This document shows, piece after piece, positions 12,583 through 26,666 of a DNA stretch of 64,000 nucleotides (its first letter is position 1; every line of letters starts with the position of its first letter). The translations under genes and the position numbers were made by a program. The notes beneath the pieces are model-generated. The model saw nothing but the letters and a program-made list of their open reading frames with translations, made no database searches and was not told where the DNA came from. Source of the DNA: Bryoerythrophyllum caledonicum (lineage: Eukaryota; Streptophyta; Bryopsida; Pottiales; Pottiaceae); the NCBI GenBank assembly GCA_963971425.1, contig OZ020518.1, forward strand, positions 2,430,263 through 2,494,262, given 5' to 3'.

Positions 12583-12986
12583 TATAATTGAATTGTTCAA
12601 GATGCACCCCGTACAAGGTGTGAGAGAAGTGTTCAACAGTCTAAGTAAAAGAAACTACTACATCAATCATTTCTTATAGTGAGTATTGTATGCATCGGTC
12701 AAGTATGGACACTCCATGTCAAATCAATTATTTTTTCTGATCAACAGTGGTTTGGACACAATGGGTATTGCCTAGGTGTTGCATGAGTATTGCCTAGAAG
12801 TACATGGGTATGACCTTGGCATTACATGGGTAACTCCTTCAACAAATTCCTTATATTTTACAAAAAAATTGGACCGTCTCCATTTTGAATTAATTATGTA
12901 CGAACCCAACCAATGCGTAGGGTATTTCAATAATCTTTTCTAATGATTATTTAGTAATAATGACATTTCTTGCTAATTCTAAAAAA

Positions 12987-13780
12987 TAACCCCAAATTTC
13001 TCTGATAATTTCACACCAAAAACACTTCAAAATTGCTCGTTCTAGTGCATTGAGTAAGGAAGGAAGCAAAAACTTTTATTTTCAACTTCAATTGCTGGAT
13101 CTCAAATAATACTTATTTGAGTAACATTCACAAAAATATTTATAAACTTTGACCGCATAGATTGAAACATTATAGTGTTTGAAGTAAGAAATGGTTCATT
13201 TTTTTCCATGTGTTGAGTGGATCAACATAGTTTGACTTCACTTGGTGTCAAAATTTTGTACCAAAAATCTCAATTTGGGTGTGTCAAAATTTTGTACTGA
13301 AGGTCTAAATTTGATTACCACCATGTCAAGCATGATATGGGTTCCTTTGTACACCATTTTTTAGAAGTGGAGGAGAGGTGAAACGTATTCCGAAATTTGT
13401 GCAAGGAGTGGAGGTTAAAAAATTGCAATTCACGTTTCATTTATTCGTAAAATCATTTTGTATTAGTATGAGAACCCAAACGGTCAATAAGAAGGTTTAC
13501 ACTGCATATTGTTGTAGAAAAACCAAAAAGTAAAATAATATGAAAATCTCTAAGGTTTATGTAGAAAGGAAGAAGCTTTTTTTGGGTACCCATGCCCGAT
13601 AATGTATGAAAATGATTGGCTTGTATTAATATGCTTATTTTCAATGAAGACATAAATTTTTCTGTGACAATATGAAAGGGAATGATATTACTTGCTAGTA
13701 TGGAAAATCCCACGTTTATTAGAGTGTCCTTGCAAAAGTTTTTGGACTTGCATGATGTGCTTGCACTCGAGAAGTTTTTT
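12987..13780. mobile_element. TTAA-family MITE, copy f (truncated, inverted)
   Basis: The left end is a mutated terminus, TAACCCCAAATTTC. It is followed by AATTTCACACCAAAAACACT, which is the reverse complement of the right end of copies a and b. The right end is lost where copy e begins. Confidence 0.6.
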
Positions 13781-13783
13781 GTA

Positions 13784-14942
<1,159 letters not shown>

Positions 14943-16151
14943 GATGGCATATTTTTTTTAGAAGTTTGATGAGAATAAAAACGATATTCCTCTGTAACTC
15001 TTGTCTTCTTGCATCTTTGTACAAAGTAATCACAAATAGTGAATATAAATCGAAACCATGGGAATGTGCTCAAGATTTGCAAAAGCCCACCTCTAGACTT
15101 TTATCATTTAGGGATTAAAAACATAAATTGTGAAATCTTTGAAATATAAGTAAGTGGAAAGAAGAAATATGAACAAATTCAGACAATTTTCAAGGCCCAC
15201 CAGACAAATATAGTCTTTTACTGTAGAGCAGGGTACGAGCTCAAATCTTTGGTGTGATATTTGGATTTCCTCACCCACTATGAAAAGTTACTCCATGCCC
15301 AATATGGGGGAGAGAAAATCTAAGGCACTCCCCATCATTTAGGTGTATGTGACTCGCGTCATTTTTACCCTTCCTCTTTCTCATGAAAGTAACATGAAAC
15401 CCACTAACTTCAATTCTTAGACCTTTTGACAACCTCGAGGACCACATTCATACAACATGGCACATGAGGTGGGAAAGGGAGCTTTAAGGCAATGGTCAAC
15501 ACCCTACATCCTATGTCCATTGTTGGCATGTGACTCATATACACAAGTGCTGTATTACTATATCACAACCTGTTCAAGATCCGGGACACCATTGGCTGTG
15601 AGTGAGTTGGTGAATTTCTGTAGATCCGCACATGAATTCTGGCAGACCATTTTTCAACTGTAGGTTCAGCAATGAACACTGTAACTTGGTGGTCTTGACA
15701 CCATCCAGTCATTTGTGCTACGAATGAAATATTTGATTTGATATTTGTTAACAGTTGATTACTGTATGAAATATTTGCTAGATAGTTGACTTTTGAATCG
15801 TTGACCGGTATGAGAGTGTCTTGAAGTGTTGTCAACTGCAAGAAACCTCCGGGTCTTTGCAAGCACAACTGAAATCAAAGGTCCAAGGAGCCATTTTTCC
15901 AGTTGCTTGGGAGGCATTCTATCCAGTTAACCCTTTAGTGCTGAGTGACCCGATCCTGGTCGTATCTGACAGTTTCCGCATGTAGCTATCGGAAAGATTG
16001 GATGCTAACATCTTTCATTTTACGGTCAATTCAAAATTTGAACCTTACTACGTTCCAACACAACACCATACATGGAGAATATTGTGGCCACTAGCCGCAC
16101 CTTCACAAAGGTTGAAGAGTTAAGGCACTCTCTTCATGATATTGCAACATC
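14943..16151. other. Gene-free stretch
   Basis: No gene was seen. At about 15929 there is an isolated TTAACCCTTTAGTGCTGAG, which looks like one end of another TTAA-flanked element whose partner end was not found. Confidence 0.4.
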
Positions 16152-17083
16152 TTAACCCCTAAAGGACCACGACCACTTTCGCTCTGAAACCAGTCCAAAA
16201 CTGCCATTGTCAAAAAGAGACATGAAAATCACATTTTAAAGCGAATTTCGGATTTTCAACCGTAAGATCTTAAAATAGACTTCTACATAAACATGCCATA
16301 ATTTTTTTGCTGAAATTCACCGGACGGATTGATAGGTTATAGTGTTTAAAGTCAAAACAATGGTTCATTTTCTTCCCTGCATTGAGTAGATCAACAGACT
16401 TTGACTTCACTTTGTATCAAATTTTTTCATTGTACAAGGTCTAAATCTTTTACCATTGTCGTAAGCATGATGGCATTTCCCAACACATCAATTCTTAGAG
16501 GTAAAAAAAGGGTGTAGCATATTCAAAACAAGTGTGCAAAGAGTGGAGGTTCAAAAATTGCCATTTCACGTTTTATGTTTTTGTGAACTACGTATGTATT
16601 TGAATGATAATCCAAACGGTCAATACGAAGGTTTTCGCCACATATTGTTGTTGAAAAAGTAAAAAGTGAAAAATATGAAGATCTCTAGGTTTTATGTAGA
16701 AAAGATGAAGTATTTTCCCCCCGTTGCCCGACAATGTTTGAAAATGTTTGACTTGGAATAAAATGTTTTTTTACACTAAAGACAAGAATTTTTTTTGAAA
16801 ATTTTCAAAGAAGGAAATATTCTTGATATGTGTGAAAAATCTCAATGTCAATAGAAACTTTTGTCAACAAATTTGAAGGTGCCTGGAGTCCCTACTTTTG
16901 GCTTTAAGTGGTACTCACTTTCAAACCACAAATCCAAAAAATAAATAAAAATATGTGCACGAAGCTCTAATAAGAGGCAATCTAGAATAAAAATTTCAGA
17001 GAAAAACGATTTTTTTTCGAATTTTAGGAACTTGCCCAAAATTAGAAATCCCGTCGAAGGAGATTTGGTCCTTTAGGGGTTAA
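16152..17083. mobile_element. TTAA-flanked 0.93-kb MITE, copy c
   Basis: The left end is TTAACCCCTAAAGGACCACG and the right end, reverse-complemented, is TTAACCCCTAAAGGACCAAA. It is 932 bp, exactly the length of copy d, with high identity along its length. No coding frame. Confidence 0.85.
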
Positions 17084-17134
17084 TCATTAGCATTTTTTTG
17101 GAGGTAAGGGACCAACATCAACTAAACAAGGACC

Positions 17135-17474
17135 ACAAAGAAGAAGAACTCTGGTCCGCAAAGGAGATCAACGTGAATATAGTGTTTGTTCGTTCTCTTC
17201 ACTGAACCAATGGCCACACGACATAGGTTAGTGTAATAGAACTACTTCCTCCTTTTCAAGGATAAACACTTTTCTACTCTAAGTGCCTTAGAAAAAACCG
17301 ACATGTTATTCCCCCCAACAACTTTTTGGAAACCCATACAATGAAGTCTTAAGACCCTCCACCATAGTTGGGTGGACTATGGTGGTAGGCAACACGCCGG
17401 TGTGGGGTTCGAACTCACAACCGCCTCACCAATGTGTCATGATCCAAACCACCACACCAAGATCGTGGTGCCTT
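17135..17474 (-). mobile_element. tRNA-like SINE, copy 1
   Basis: Read on the minus strand it starts GGCACCACGATCTTGGTG, continues GTGGTTTGGATCATG (box-A region), and has GTGAGTTCGAACCCCAC, which contains a good pol III box B (GTTCGAACCC). A non-tRNA body follows (CTACCACCATAG..TATGGTGG, ATGTCGGTT, AAGGCACTTAG) and ends near AGAGTTCTTCTTC. The same order is found at 20764-21120. No coding capacity. Confidence 0.7.
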
Positions 17475-17738
17475 AGACAAGGACCACCTCAATCGACATG
17501 CATTGATCTTGTACAAATCCAACACTTCGTAATGATATTATATATTTAGAATTTACCATTAATAATCTTCATTGGTTTTCCTCAATTGAAAAGCTTGTGA
17601 TCTCTCAAGCTAAGTAGTAACCAGTTGCATCATCTAGAAGATCTACTTGTTATTTTTAGGTCCAAAGGAGAGATTAGACAACGAAGAATCTAAGAGCATT
17701 GCCAATAGTGATCGTGGAACAGACCCTATAAATGACAT

Positions 17739-18670
17739 TTAACCCCTAAAGGACGACGACCTAATTCGCTTTAAAACCAGTCCAAAACTGCCACTGTCAA
17801 AAAGAGACATGAAAATCACATTTTAAAGTGGATTTTGGATTTTCAACCGTAAGATCTTAAAATAGACTTCCATATAAACATGCCATCAAATTTTGGTTGC
17901 AATCCACCGCACGGATTGATAGATTTTAGTGTTTAAAGTCAAAACAATGGTTCATTTTCTTCCCTGCGTTGAGTAGATCAGCAGACTTTGACTTCACTTT
18001 GTATCAAATTTTTGCATTGTACAGGGTCTAAATCTTTTACCATTGTCTTAAGCATGATGTTATTTCCCTACACACCAATTTTTAGAGGTAAAAAAGGGGT
18101 GTAGCATATTCAAAACAAGTGTGCAAGGAGTGGAGGTTCAAAAATTGCCATTTCACGTTTTATTTTTTTGTGAACTACGTATGTATTCAAATGATAATCC
18201 AAACGGTCAATAAAAAGGTTTTCACCATATATTGTTGTTGAAAAAGTAAAAAGTGAAAAATCTGAAGATCTCTAGGTTTTATGTAGAAAAGATGAAGTAT
18301 TTTTCCCCCGTTGCCCGACAATGTTTGAAAATGTTTGACTTGGAATAAAATGTTTTTTTACATTAAAGACAAGATTTTTTTTTGAAAATTTCTAAATAAG
18401 GAAATATTATTTATATGTGTGAAAAATCTCAATGTCACTAGAAACTTATGTCAAAATTTTTGGAGGTGCCCGAAGTCCCACTTTTGGCTTTAAGTGGTCC
18501 TAACATTCAAACCACAAATCCAAAAAATTAAAAAAAATATCTCCACGAAGCTCTTATCAGATCCTATCTTGAAAAAATAAATCAATTAAAAACGATTTTT
18601 TTTCGAATTGTAGGTACATGCCCAAAATCCAAAATGACCCCGGGGGGACGTTTAGTCCTTTAGGGGTTAA
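17739..18670. mobile_element. TTAA-flanked 0.93-kb MITE, copy d
   Basis: The left end is TTAACCCCTAAAGGACGACG and the right end, reverse-complemented, is TTAACCCCTAAAGGACTAAA. It is 932 bp and closely matches copy c. The flanks are GACAT before and AAGGCC after, so only TTAA is shared between the two sides. Confidence 0.85.
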
Positions 18671-19393
18671 AAGGCCTAAAAATAATAAGGGGGATGGAGT
18701 ATGCAGAGGGCACCCCAGTAGCCTTCCAAGCTTCCGGCCCGCAATTTCAAGTTCCCTGCATGCAAACAATACTCCTGCACGACTTACACACATGTAAACA
18801 AACACATGCGCACATCCGTGCATACTAACGAACACTTGCGCGGTTTTTGGTATAGTGTGGATGCATTGGTAATGTGGGTTAAAAATGAGGTAGATCACAT
18901 CAAATATGGTTTTTGTACAAAAATAATGTGGTCTCATTTCAACATGTGTCATGTCACTCACTGCCACCTTACCGCCACTTATAACTTGATATCTTCCACT
19001 CCCCATTTCTCACCGCCACCTCTTTCCATCAATCCACATTAATTTTGAGTCAAGAGTTTCAAAACATCCCACACTATTTTATGAGGAGCATGAATTAATG
19101 TGGATTGAGAATCGAGGTGGATGACCATAATTTCAGTTACTAAAAATAGTGCATGTAATTCAAAATATTTGGTCCACACTATATATAGTGTTTAGTGTAC
19201 TACATTTTCACCAAAAATACCCCAAAACTATACCAAAGATCCACCATGGCACAAGAGAATGCTATCGGTCACAAGCTCCAAACTCCACAAGTTTTTTGTT
19301 TTTGTTTTTGGAGCAAATTAAACCGAAAGTTAATTGCAAAGGAAAAAAATGAGACAAATAAGACGCGCGAGGAGAAAGAACTAGCAACAACTA
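18671..19393. other. Gene-free stretch with MITE-like fragments
   Basis: TATAGTGTGGATG, CACACTATATATAGTGTTTA and CCACATTAATTTTGAGTC resemble pieces of the TA-flanked element at 39.6-40.2 kb, but no complete pair of ends was found. No gene. Confidence 0.3.
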
Positions 19394-19729
19394 AGAGCAA
19401 CTCCACCGGTTCCCAACATTGGTGGAGTTTTTTTGAGAATCTTTTTGGACCTTTTGAGAGCGGGGTGAGAGCTAGCCCCATCGACTCTCAACCAAAATCA
19501 ACCTGGCGTTCTATATTTGGAAGAATGTGCAAAATAACAACTGAATGGCCAATATCTTTCTCATGGGGAAGACCTCAGGGGCTGCACCAAACACACTTGC
19601 AAATTGTCCAGGTTGCAGATTGGAGGCCCTTCCTAGATGGAACCCTGCCTACTCTAGAGGTGCGGTGGGGCATCTTCTCCTCGCCAACGCCGCTCCTCCA
19701 CCAGTGTTGAGAGCCCGTGGAAATGCTCT
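19394..19729. mobile_element. hAT-like MITE with near-perfect 8-bp duplication
   Basis: The left end AGAGCAACTCCACCGGTTCC is matched by the right end, reverse-complemented, AGAGCATTTCCACGGGCTCT. The inverted match continues for about 34 bp through TGGTGGAG. The flanking octamers are AACAACTA (19386-19393) and AACAACTT (19730-19737), 7 of 8 identical. An 8-bp duplication is the hAT signature. The internal frames are not recognisable genes. Confidence 0.6.
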
Positions 19730-20115
19730 AACAACTTCTAGCCCAAGTTGCATGCATGTTGTCACAGGTGCACACAACCTCAAATCGACTCCAATTGTCA
19801 TTGAATCGGGTGAGTGCTCCACTGCAAATTTGCTGCCACTATGCGTTATAAGTTTGCAATAGAATAGGGAGGCCAGGAGAGAAGAGCGCCGCCTAGATTC
19901 TAGAAAGATAAAGGCCATTTTGGACATCCAGCTGGTTGAAATCTCAGTCCTGGGTGCCCGGACATAAAATCTAGTCCAAAAGTAGGCGCCAAGAGTTTTG
20001 AGCCTATAGGGGTAGGTGCCCGGCAATAAACACACTCCCTCGGAAAATCTCATCAACTCCTTGTGAAAGATCCATCTTGGTCGGTGTTAAATGCACGGAC
20101 ACTTGCTAAAGCTCC

Positions 20116-20247
20116 TGCAAACACCATATTTGTTATAATGGGAAAATTCCATGATTTTAGGAAAATACAGTTTAGGTTGATTCAACCTAAACTGTCGTTA
20201 AATTGGGAGATTGGAGATCTCCCAAAATAACAAATATGGTGTTTGCA
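20116..20247. mobile_element. Short foldback element with perfect ends
   Basis: TGCAAACACCATATTTGTTA at the left is repeated exactly, inverted, at the right (TAACAAATATGGTGTTTGCA). In the centre, 20167-20195, there is a second perfect palindrome of 14 bp per arm around a single T. A transcript would fold into a long hairpin. No gene. Confidence 0.7.
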
Positions 20248-20763
20248 CGGCGAACACTTTTTACAACAAGTAGCTTCATGTCCCTCACGTGTGCGACTCG
20301 TCCAAGTTCTAAGTACATGGACCACTTCTGTGGCCACGTCTTGGTAGTATTTTTCACATTGTTTCACTTTCATCCCCTCAAGGACAAAATGTCCCAACAT
20401 GGTTGTTCCTATGGTGTCAACTTATAATAGTATTTTTTCAAGATTTAACTGTAGATGGGTATAACTTAAACTTTTGTAGGGTTACATTTCTTTCCCCCCT
20501 TGAATCAAACATGTGATAATCTTCTCATAATAACCACATGGAGAGGGGATATAGCTTGAGAGAGGTGTAGGGAGCTACTTTGTCTTTGAGCATCCCCAAT
20601 AGTTCTCTCGACACCTCCCTCAACAGAGGATTTCCCGTTTAAAGGCACCACTTTTCGATTTGGAGCTCCCAACCAACACCCTCACACTCCAATTTGTTTT
20701 CGTGGCTCCTTGGAAATATTCACGTGCACGCCAAAAAGTGGCTTGTAGTGAGTGTCCGCGAAC

Positions 20764-21120
20764 CTAAAGGCACCACGGCCTTCGTGTAGTGGTTTGGATC
20801 ATGGCACACCGGTGAGGTGGTTGTGAGGTCAAATCTCCAAGCTCGTGTAGTGCCTACCACCATAGGTCTCTAACTATGGTGGGGGGTCTTGAGACCTCGT
20901 TGTATGGGCACCTAAAAAGCCCTTGGGGGGATGACATGTCGGTTGTCTCTAAGGCACTTAGTGTAGGGAAGCACTTTGTGTAGAAAAGTATTTACCCTCA
21001 AAAGGGGGAAGAAGTTCTATAACACTACCCTTATGTCTTGTAGCCATTGGCTTAATGATCAAAATGAACAAACACTATATTCACGCTAGTCTCCTTTGGG
21101 GACCGGAGTTTTTTCTTTAT
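20764..21120 (+). mobile_element. tRNA-like SINE, copy 2
   Basis: It starts GGCACCACGGCCTTCGTGTA, followed by GTGGTTTGGATCATGG. The box-B region is eroded (GTGAGGTCAAATCTCC). The body and tail match copy 1 in the same order, ending GACCGGAGTTTTTTC with an A/T-rich 3' end. The preceding 20248-20763 holds no recognised gene. Confidence 0.65.
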
Positions 21121-21293
21121 TATAAATTTTTTTGGTCTACTAGCCTGCCCTTGTCCATTCCGAAAGCCGTACGGGTGTTTATCTATATGCGCACAATTTG
21201 TGCGGGTGTATTGTGTGCACGTGCATAACTTGACATCCCGGGTCGGAAGCATAGAAGGCTGCCTGGGTGCCCTCCGCATACTGTTTAAGGGCA

Positions 21294-23575
21294 AAACCCC
21301 ATGTAATGCCCGACCCGAATTATCATTGTAGCTTCCCTACTTGTAGAATGTAGGGAAGAAAATGTAGGGCCACTTCCATGCGTCACATCTGTGAGCTATT
21401 ATAATCAACCCAACGTTTTGGGTGCTTCGAAGTTGTACCCTGTGAGAGTCTAAAACTCCCTCTTGGTTGCCCCTACAAAAAAGAGTTAAAGTAGGATTTT
21501 TAGTCTTAATTAACTAGAAAAGTAGATAGTATTACGTAGAAGTAGGTTGTATAACAATTAGTGAAAGATGGTGAATCCTTAACTAGTTAATTAGTGTTAA
21601 AGTGGTGATAAAATCAGGCCTTATAACTACCAAAGTTGTGCTCGGAAAGACCTAGAAAGAATGACCGAGAAGGATCTCCGGAACAAAAGTCCAAATCACC
21701 ACTTAAAGACTAAACTAACTAGTCAAAGTCTTCATCATCTAGATAGTATACTTAATAGTGTTAGTAATAGTTGTTAGGTTTTTAGGATTGTTGTTGTAGA
21801 GGTTTAAGTCCCCATTTATAGACACTAAATTTTATATGAGGAAAAGAAAAAAGAAAAAAGAAAAAAGGAAAAAAAATAAAAAATAAAAAATAAAAAAATA
21901 AAAAATACATACATAAATACCCGGATATCAATCCGGATATGAATCAGCATGGGTATCACCCCGGGTATGGGCTGATATCCGAGTAGCCGGGTATCATCCG
22001 GCAACAACACCCGACCTCCTCCCTCCAGCCGCCCTCCAACATTCTATTCTCCCGAATATCCCCTCTCTCCAGAACTATCCTCCCCCTCTCTCTAGCAACC
22101 TCCTCCTTCCTTCTCTAATCCCCCCCCTCAAATTTTCTCCTCTTTAGCTCTCTCTCTCTCATAGTTCTCTCTCTCACTCTCTAATTGGATCTTTTTTGGA
22201 GTTGGGGTTTTGAAGAAGAAGAGGAGGAGGTGCAACAAGGTTTAGTGCAAGAAAGAAGAAGAAGAGGTGATTTTCAAGGAAGAAGAAGAAGAGGCGGTGC
22301 AACTCCAAGGAAGGAGAAGAAGAATCTAGGGTTTTGGAGGAGATTGGTGGTGCAACTAGGGTTTGGAGGAAGAAGGTTTTGAAGGAGATTTTTGAAGATT
22401 TCAAGGTGGTTGGGGAGAATTTTTGGAGGCTTCTTCAAGTGTCTTGGAGATTGGTAGAAGATGTGCGCTCAACTTAGGGTTTGGTGGGGCAAGGAGGTTC
22501 ATGGCCGCGGCGAGAAGATCCAAGAGACAAAAGTTGACGGAAGTTGCGGGTGCAAGATGGAGTTGGAAAACAAAGGTGATTCTTGCCCATGTTGGGTTTC
22601 TCTTGTTTGTGCAAACTTCTTTGTTTGGAAGTTTTTTTCTCTTTTTTTCTACCGGGGTGACCTCTGGTAACATCCTCTCTAGTCTAGAAAAAATTCCCCC
22701 GGTGGACTCTATCTAGAGTCTAGACCATATATGTCCTAGATTGTGACTTCTTATACCTCTGAGTCTCGTTGGTATCATATTATGTGTTTTATATTGTCTT
22801 AGCCTTCTGGCAAGTCTTTTCTTTAGGTTTTCTCCATCCTTCTATCCTCTCTAGGTGTTGCCCAAATTTTTTATCATTTTTCCGGTCTCCCCGGTCAATT
22901 AAGAAAATCTCTTTTTAAGTCTTGTTCTCCCAAGTTCCCTCCTTGTAATGATCATATGTAATATTGTTTCGTTAGTGTATTGTTAGATACGTGAGGTACC
23001 TACATCCACGTATTCTAGCAAAATGTTTCAGAGTAGTACACCGATTGACCGGTATACTTATGTTTTCCAGGCCGGGTCGGAGATAGTGAGATTGGTGTAA
23101 ATACAAGGTACATCCAGGAGTAAGTCCATCCCGGACAACATGACTCCACCGGTAACACATACGCTTTCCAAAATTGACCCGAACAAGAGGGAAGGGATTG
23201 TGAAAGTAGAATACCTTGAGGAAGGTGGTTGAGTTTTTAATTCAATCTTCCGGTCAATCATTCCATGGATCTACCGGGAGATAATTCCCTGCTTCTGGAT
23301 GGGTCTTTCGATTGAGCCTTTGTTATTTGTCATGTGTACTGTTGATTTATTCCACCGGTCGGTGGGATGTTGTTTAAAGTTGCTAGATTTATACATTAGA
23401 GTGAGAGTAATGATGTCGATGGGGCTCCATTGCGCACCTGGTCACTATCACTTGAGTGATTTCTCTGGCTACTTATTTTTGTTAGGGAATGTTTTAACGG
23501 TCCCGGACCGGAATTCTTCCGGTTTATCGGTCCACCGGTAATCCGCTGGTGACTACACTACCCTTGATTTTAGGA
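21294..23575 (+). other. Possible LTR-type sequence starting TGTAATGCCCGACCC
   Basis: TGTAATGCCCGACCC is the kind of terminus seen on many plant LTR retrotransposons. The same start with about 150 bp of similar sequence recurs inverted at 36908-37113. Downstream lie TTTATAGACAC (a TATA-like site), a CT-rich leader and a purine-rich GAAGAAGAGG segment, which could be promoter and leader of an LTR. No second LTR, gag or pol was found and no 3' boundary can be set. Frames at 22.2-22.7 kb are low-complexity. Confidence 0.3.
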
Positions 23576-23770
23576 TCTAGATGCCATTTTGTCCTTTTGT
23601 GGATCCACTTTTGGAGGGTAGCTATTGACTTTAGTGCACTCTCTAGATGCCATTTCCACCTTTTGGAGATTTAGTTTGGAGGGTAACTATTGACTTTAGT
23701 GCACTCTTTAGATGCCATTTCCATATTTTGGAATCTAGTTTTGAAGGGTAGTTAGTAGCCTTTGTGTACT
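23576..23770. repeat. Tandem repeat, three units of about 65 bp
   Basis: The units start at 23576, 23642 and 23707. Each begins T(C/T)TAGATGCCATTT and contains GGAGGGTA(G/A)CTATTGACTT or a diverged form, then (T)AGTGCACTC. The third unit is the most diverged. The surrounding 23771-24834 has no recognised gene. Confidence 0.85.
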
Positions 23771-24834
23771 TAAGGAGTCTTGGGCTATTGTGTTAAGTAC
23801 TCTTGTCTTTGTTGATTTGCTCGTGTCTTGCCTTCATTGCTTGAGCCTAGAATCTTTGTTGAGCTTGTGTGAGAAGTCCGGGAGAGAGTTGAGCCCTCTT
23901 AGTGTGTCTTTGCTAGGTGTGCAAGGTTGTGGCTTGTTGTGCCTTATGTGATTGAATGTGAGTAGAGACTTCCCGAGGGTGTAGGGTATCTAGGTTAGAT
24001 AGGTGGAGTGAGATATGGGATCTATACTCCAGACCCTTCACCGGTGAGACCGGGAAGAGCTGTTTTACTCGATGGGATCCGGGAAGCCCACAGCTATTCA
24101 TGATAGCCTCCCTTAAGTGGAAAGTGTTTGGATTGGTAGGGAGGAGGGATGATATCCCCCTCTTGGTACACTGGGAGAGATCCCGGCTAAGCCTGAGTCT
24201 GTAGAATTCCAGGGTTTCTATCCTTGGAGTGGACAAGTTCCGACGATTCCCACGGAATGTTGTCTTGCTCATATGATTTGCTTAGCACTAACTTCTTGTG
24301 AGTCTTGTATCTTCTTGGTTTGATTCATTGGGTGTGGTTGTAGTTGGAACCTGGGCTTGCGTGAGCGGTTTACCGGAACAAGTTTCCTTTAGATTGTGAA
24401 GACCAGTAAGCCAGATGCAACCTTTTTAACTCTTTCAAGATGCAGAGTTAGATTGTGGATATTGTGGCCTCTGGACTGCAAGAACGGAGGGCAGTGGCTT
24501 GGAGGGCAGTGGCTTTTAGGGCACTATAAAAACTTACCGGGAAACTACTCTGACGCTCAACAAAGTTTAATTGAAACACTTGTGGTTACTTGTTACCGGT
24601 TACTAAGGTACCGGGGAAGCCATCCTCCAAGATGTGCTGAGGTATTAAGTGTGAAGTGTTCTAAGATTTAAAGAGTTTGATGCACGATAAAAATCCTTGG
24701 AAATGATCTGGTTAGGTGGGCTCACTTAAGGTTAATTTTGGTTAACTTTGAGAATTACGAACCACTAGACTACGACATACCTCAATTACCTTTTTAAAGT
24801 AAATATGATACGTGCCACCTTAAAGTTTACAATC

Positions 24835-25020
24835 CATCTTGCTCTAATTAGTATGTTGGGTGGAATGAGGAAGCTGACAGGCTTGAAAAGCGACTGCATC
24901 ATCCTGGAAATTATGAGCTACACCTAACCTTACTTTTTGGATAGGATGACAAGCTAACTACATGGAAGTGATCCGACCCCGTCAAAGATGACAAATCGGG
25001 CATTGCATGGAACCAGGCTT
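24835..25020 (-). repeat. Dispersed LTR-like repeat
   Basis: The reverse complement matches 35535-35699, sharing GGTTCCAT..AATGCCCGA, a GGGGTCGG.TCACTTCCATG block and a tail with CTTCCTCATTCC/CTTCTCCATTCC. The start resembles the TGTAATGCCCGACC terminus above. Confidence 0.5.
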
Positions 25021-26666
25021 TTAGATCCTTTCAACGTTGTTTACAAGGACCGTTCTAGGATCATTGCCGGCAATGCTCTTAGGAAAGTTGGGATATTTTC
25101 AGAAAAATTGTAGCTTGCATTGGTTTGAATGTAGGTATATTGATTGTCATTACTATCTCACATGTCCTATTTTTTGTGAATTAAAATCTCGGCCTCTTGT
25201 GAGTCGCTTGTAGCTAGACATCCACGATTATTGTAATGAAGAGTAGAAAACAGGTTGAACGAGACTAAAATGGGGTGGAATTTGGATGAAAATGGTCGGC
25301 ATAGTCGGAAAAAGAGGTGCAACGATCCAAAGTCAACGTCTAATCCATGAACTAAGGCAATTAGGGATCTCCTTATTTAGCCTGGCCGAGCGTTGGTCCA
25401 GACCTAAGGCTTGGTGTGTTGGTTGGTTCGACGCTTGACCCTGGCCCTCTAACCCGCTATCCGTTCTCGGCCCGCCACGGTGTCGCCCCGCCACAATGCC
25501 CCCACCACGTCGCTTGTCCGCCACATAAACTCCCCGCCATGCTGGCCGCGTGTGGCCGCTCGCTCGCTCGACACCCCTCGCCCGCTTTCATCCTCCTCCA
25601 GTTCTCGTCCACCTCCCTACCGTCGGTTTAGGGTTAAATCTACCACTTCTTAGAGATCGCTCAACTATCTTTGCAATGAATTCAGGTGGTTTCAAAATGA
25701 CCACCACAAAATTAGTTCATAGTTTGAGTGTTTTGGAGGGTTTTCTTGGTGGTGCGTTTTGTTGTTCTTGTGGTCTTCATGCATTTCGTTCTTGTTGTGC
25801 TTTGGATGTGTTATTGGCATGAACTTAGATCACTGTCCATTGTTTTGATCGGATGTCGCACCACATTATTGGTATGCTTCATTCACTCTCTCTTCCAAGT
25901 ATGCAAGTTCTGCCTTTGCTTATATGGTTTGGAATTTTTGGTATACAGCCTCTCCAGAGTTCTTGAACTAATTTCAGCTGCTCTATAGGAGTTCAAATTT
26001 CTGAAGCATTTTTTTGCATCATAGACAGGGTGTCAAAGTTTAGGGATTCATGGTGTGTACATAATCTAGGGTAGTAGGATGTTCGTGCGGGTAATTGGAG
26101 AGGGTTCAAAATTTAAGGATTTAGTTTTGGACATGGTTGACGTTGTGAAGCCTGTTCTGGACATGGTTTAGGGTTTCTGGGCGTAGATCCCATTATGGAC
26201 AGTATGGAATGTGTCGTAGACCTTTGTGGTGGTGACGAAGTCGAGCGATGGACATACAACGCTTACAGTCCCACCAGTACTGACAAGGTCTTCGTACTCA
26301 ACCCTAAGCGGACGTTCTTTGCCGTGGCAGGGACGTTTCTCCTATCCGATAGTTGAATGCTACAAACACCCCACTCTCCATTTACAGCCTAAATCCTTGT
26401 AGTCTCTCTCGGCCTCCAAGCTTGCCATACTCTGAACATGTCCCCATTCCAATTTTTCCTTGCCTTGTTGACATCTCCAATAAAGCATACGTCCTTTGCT
26501 GAAATACCGTTTGCATTGTCCCTGCGCAACGAAAGTACATGCATTTGTCTAGCTCCCATACAAGAGATTAAGTAAGTCACGGACACTGTGCACTTTGGTG
26601 GATTCCATTTTCTTTCATCATTTACATTAATTCTTTTATCTATGCTGACTTTGTTGTTCTAAATAG
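25021..26666. other. No supported gene; possible MULE upstream region
   Basis: A small frame starting MDSMECVVDLCGGDEVERW at about 26199-26354 might be an upstream exon of the MULE-derived gene that follows, but nothing confirms it. A GC-rich patch occupies about 25420-25630. Otherwise no structure was seen. Confidence 0.3.
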
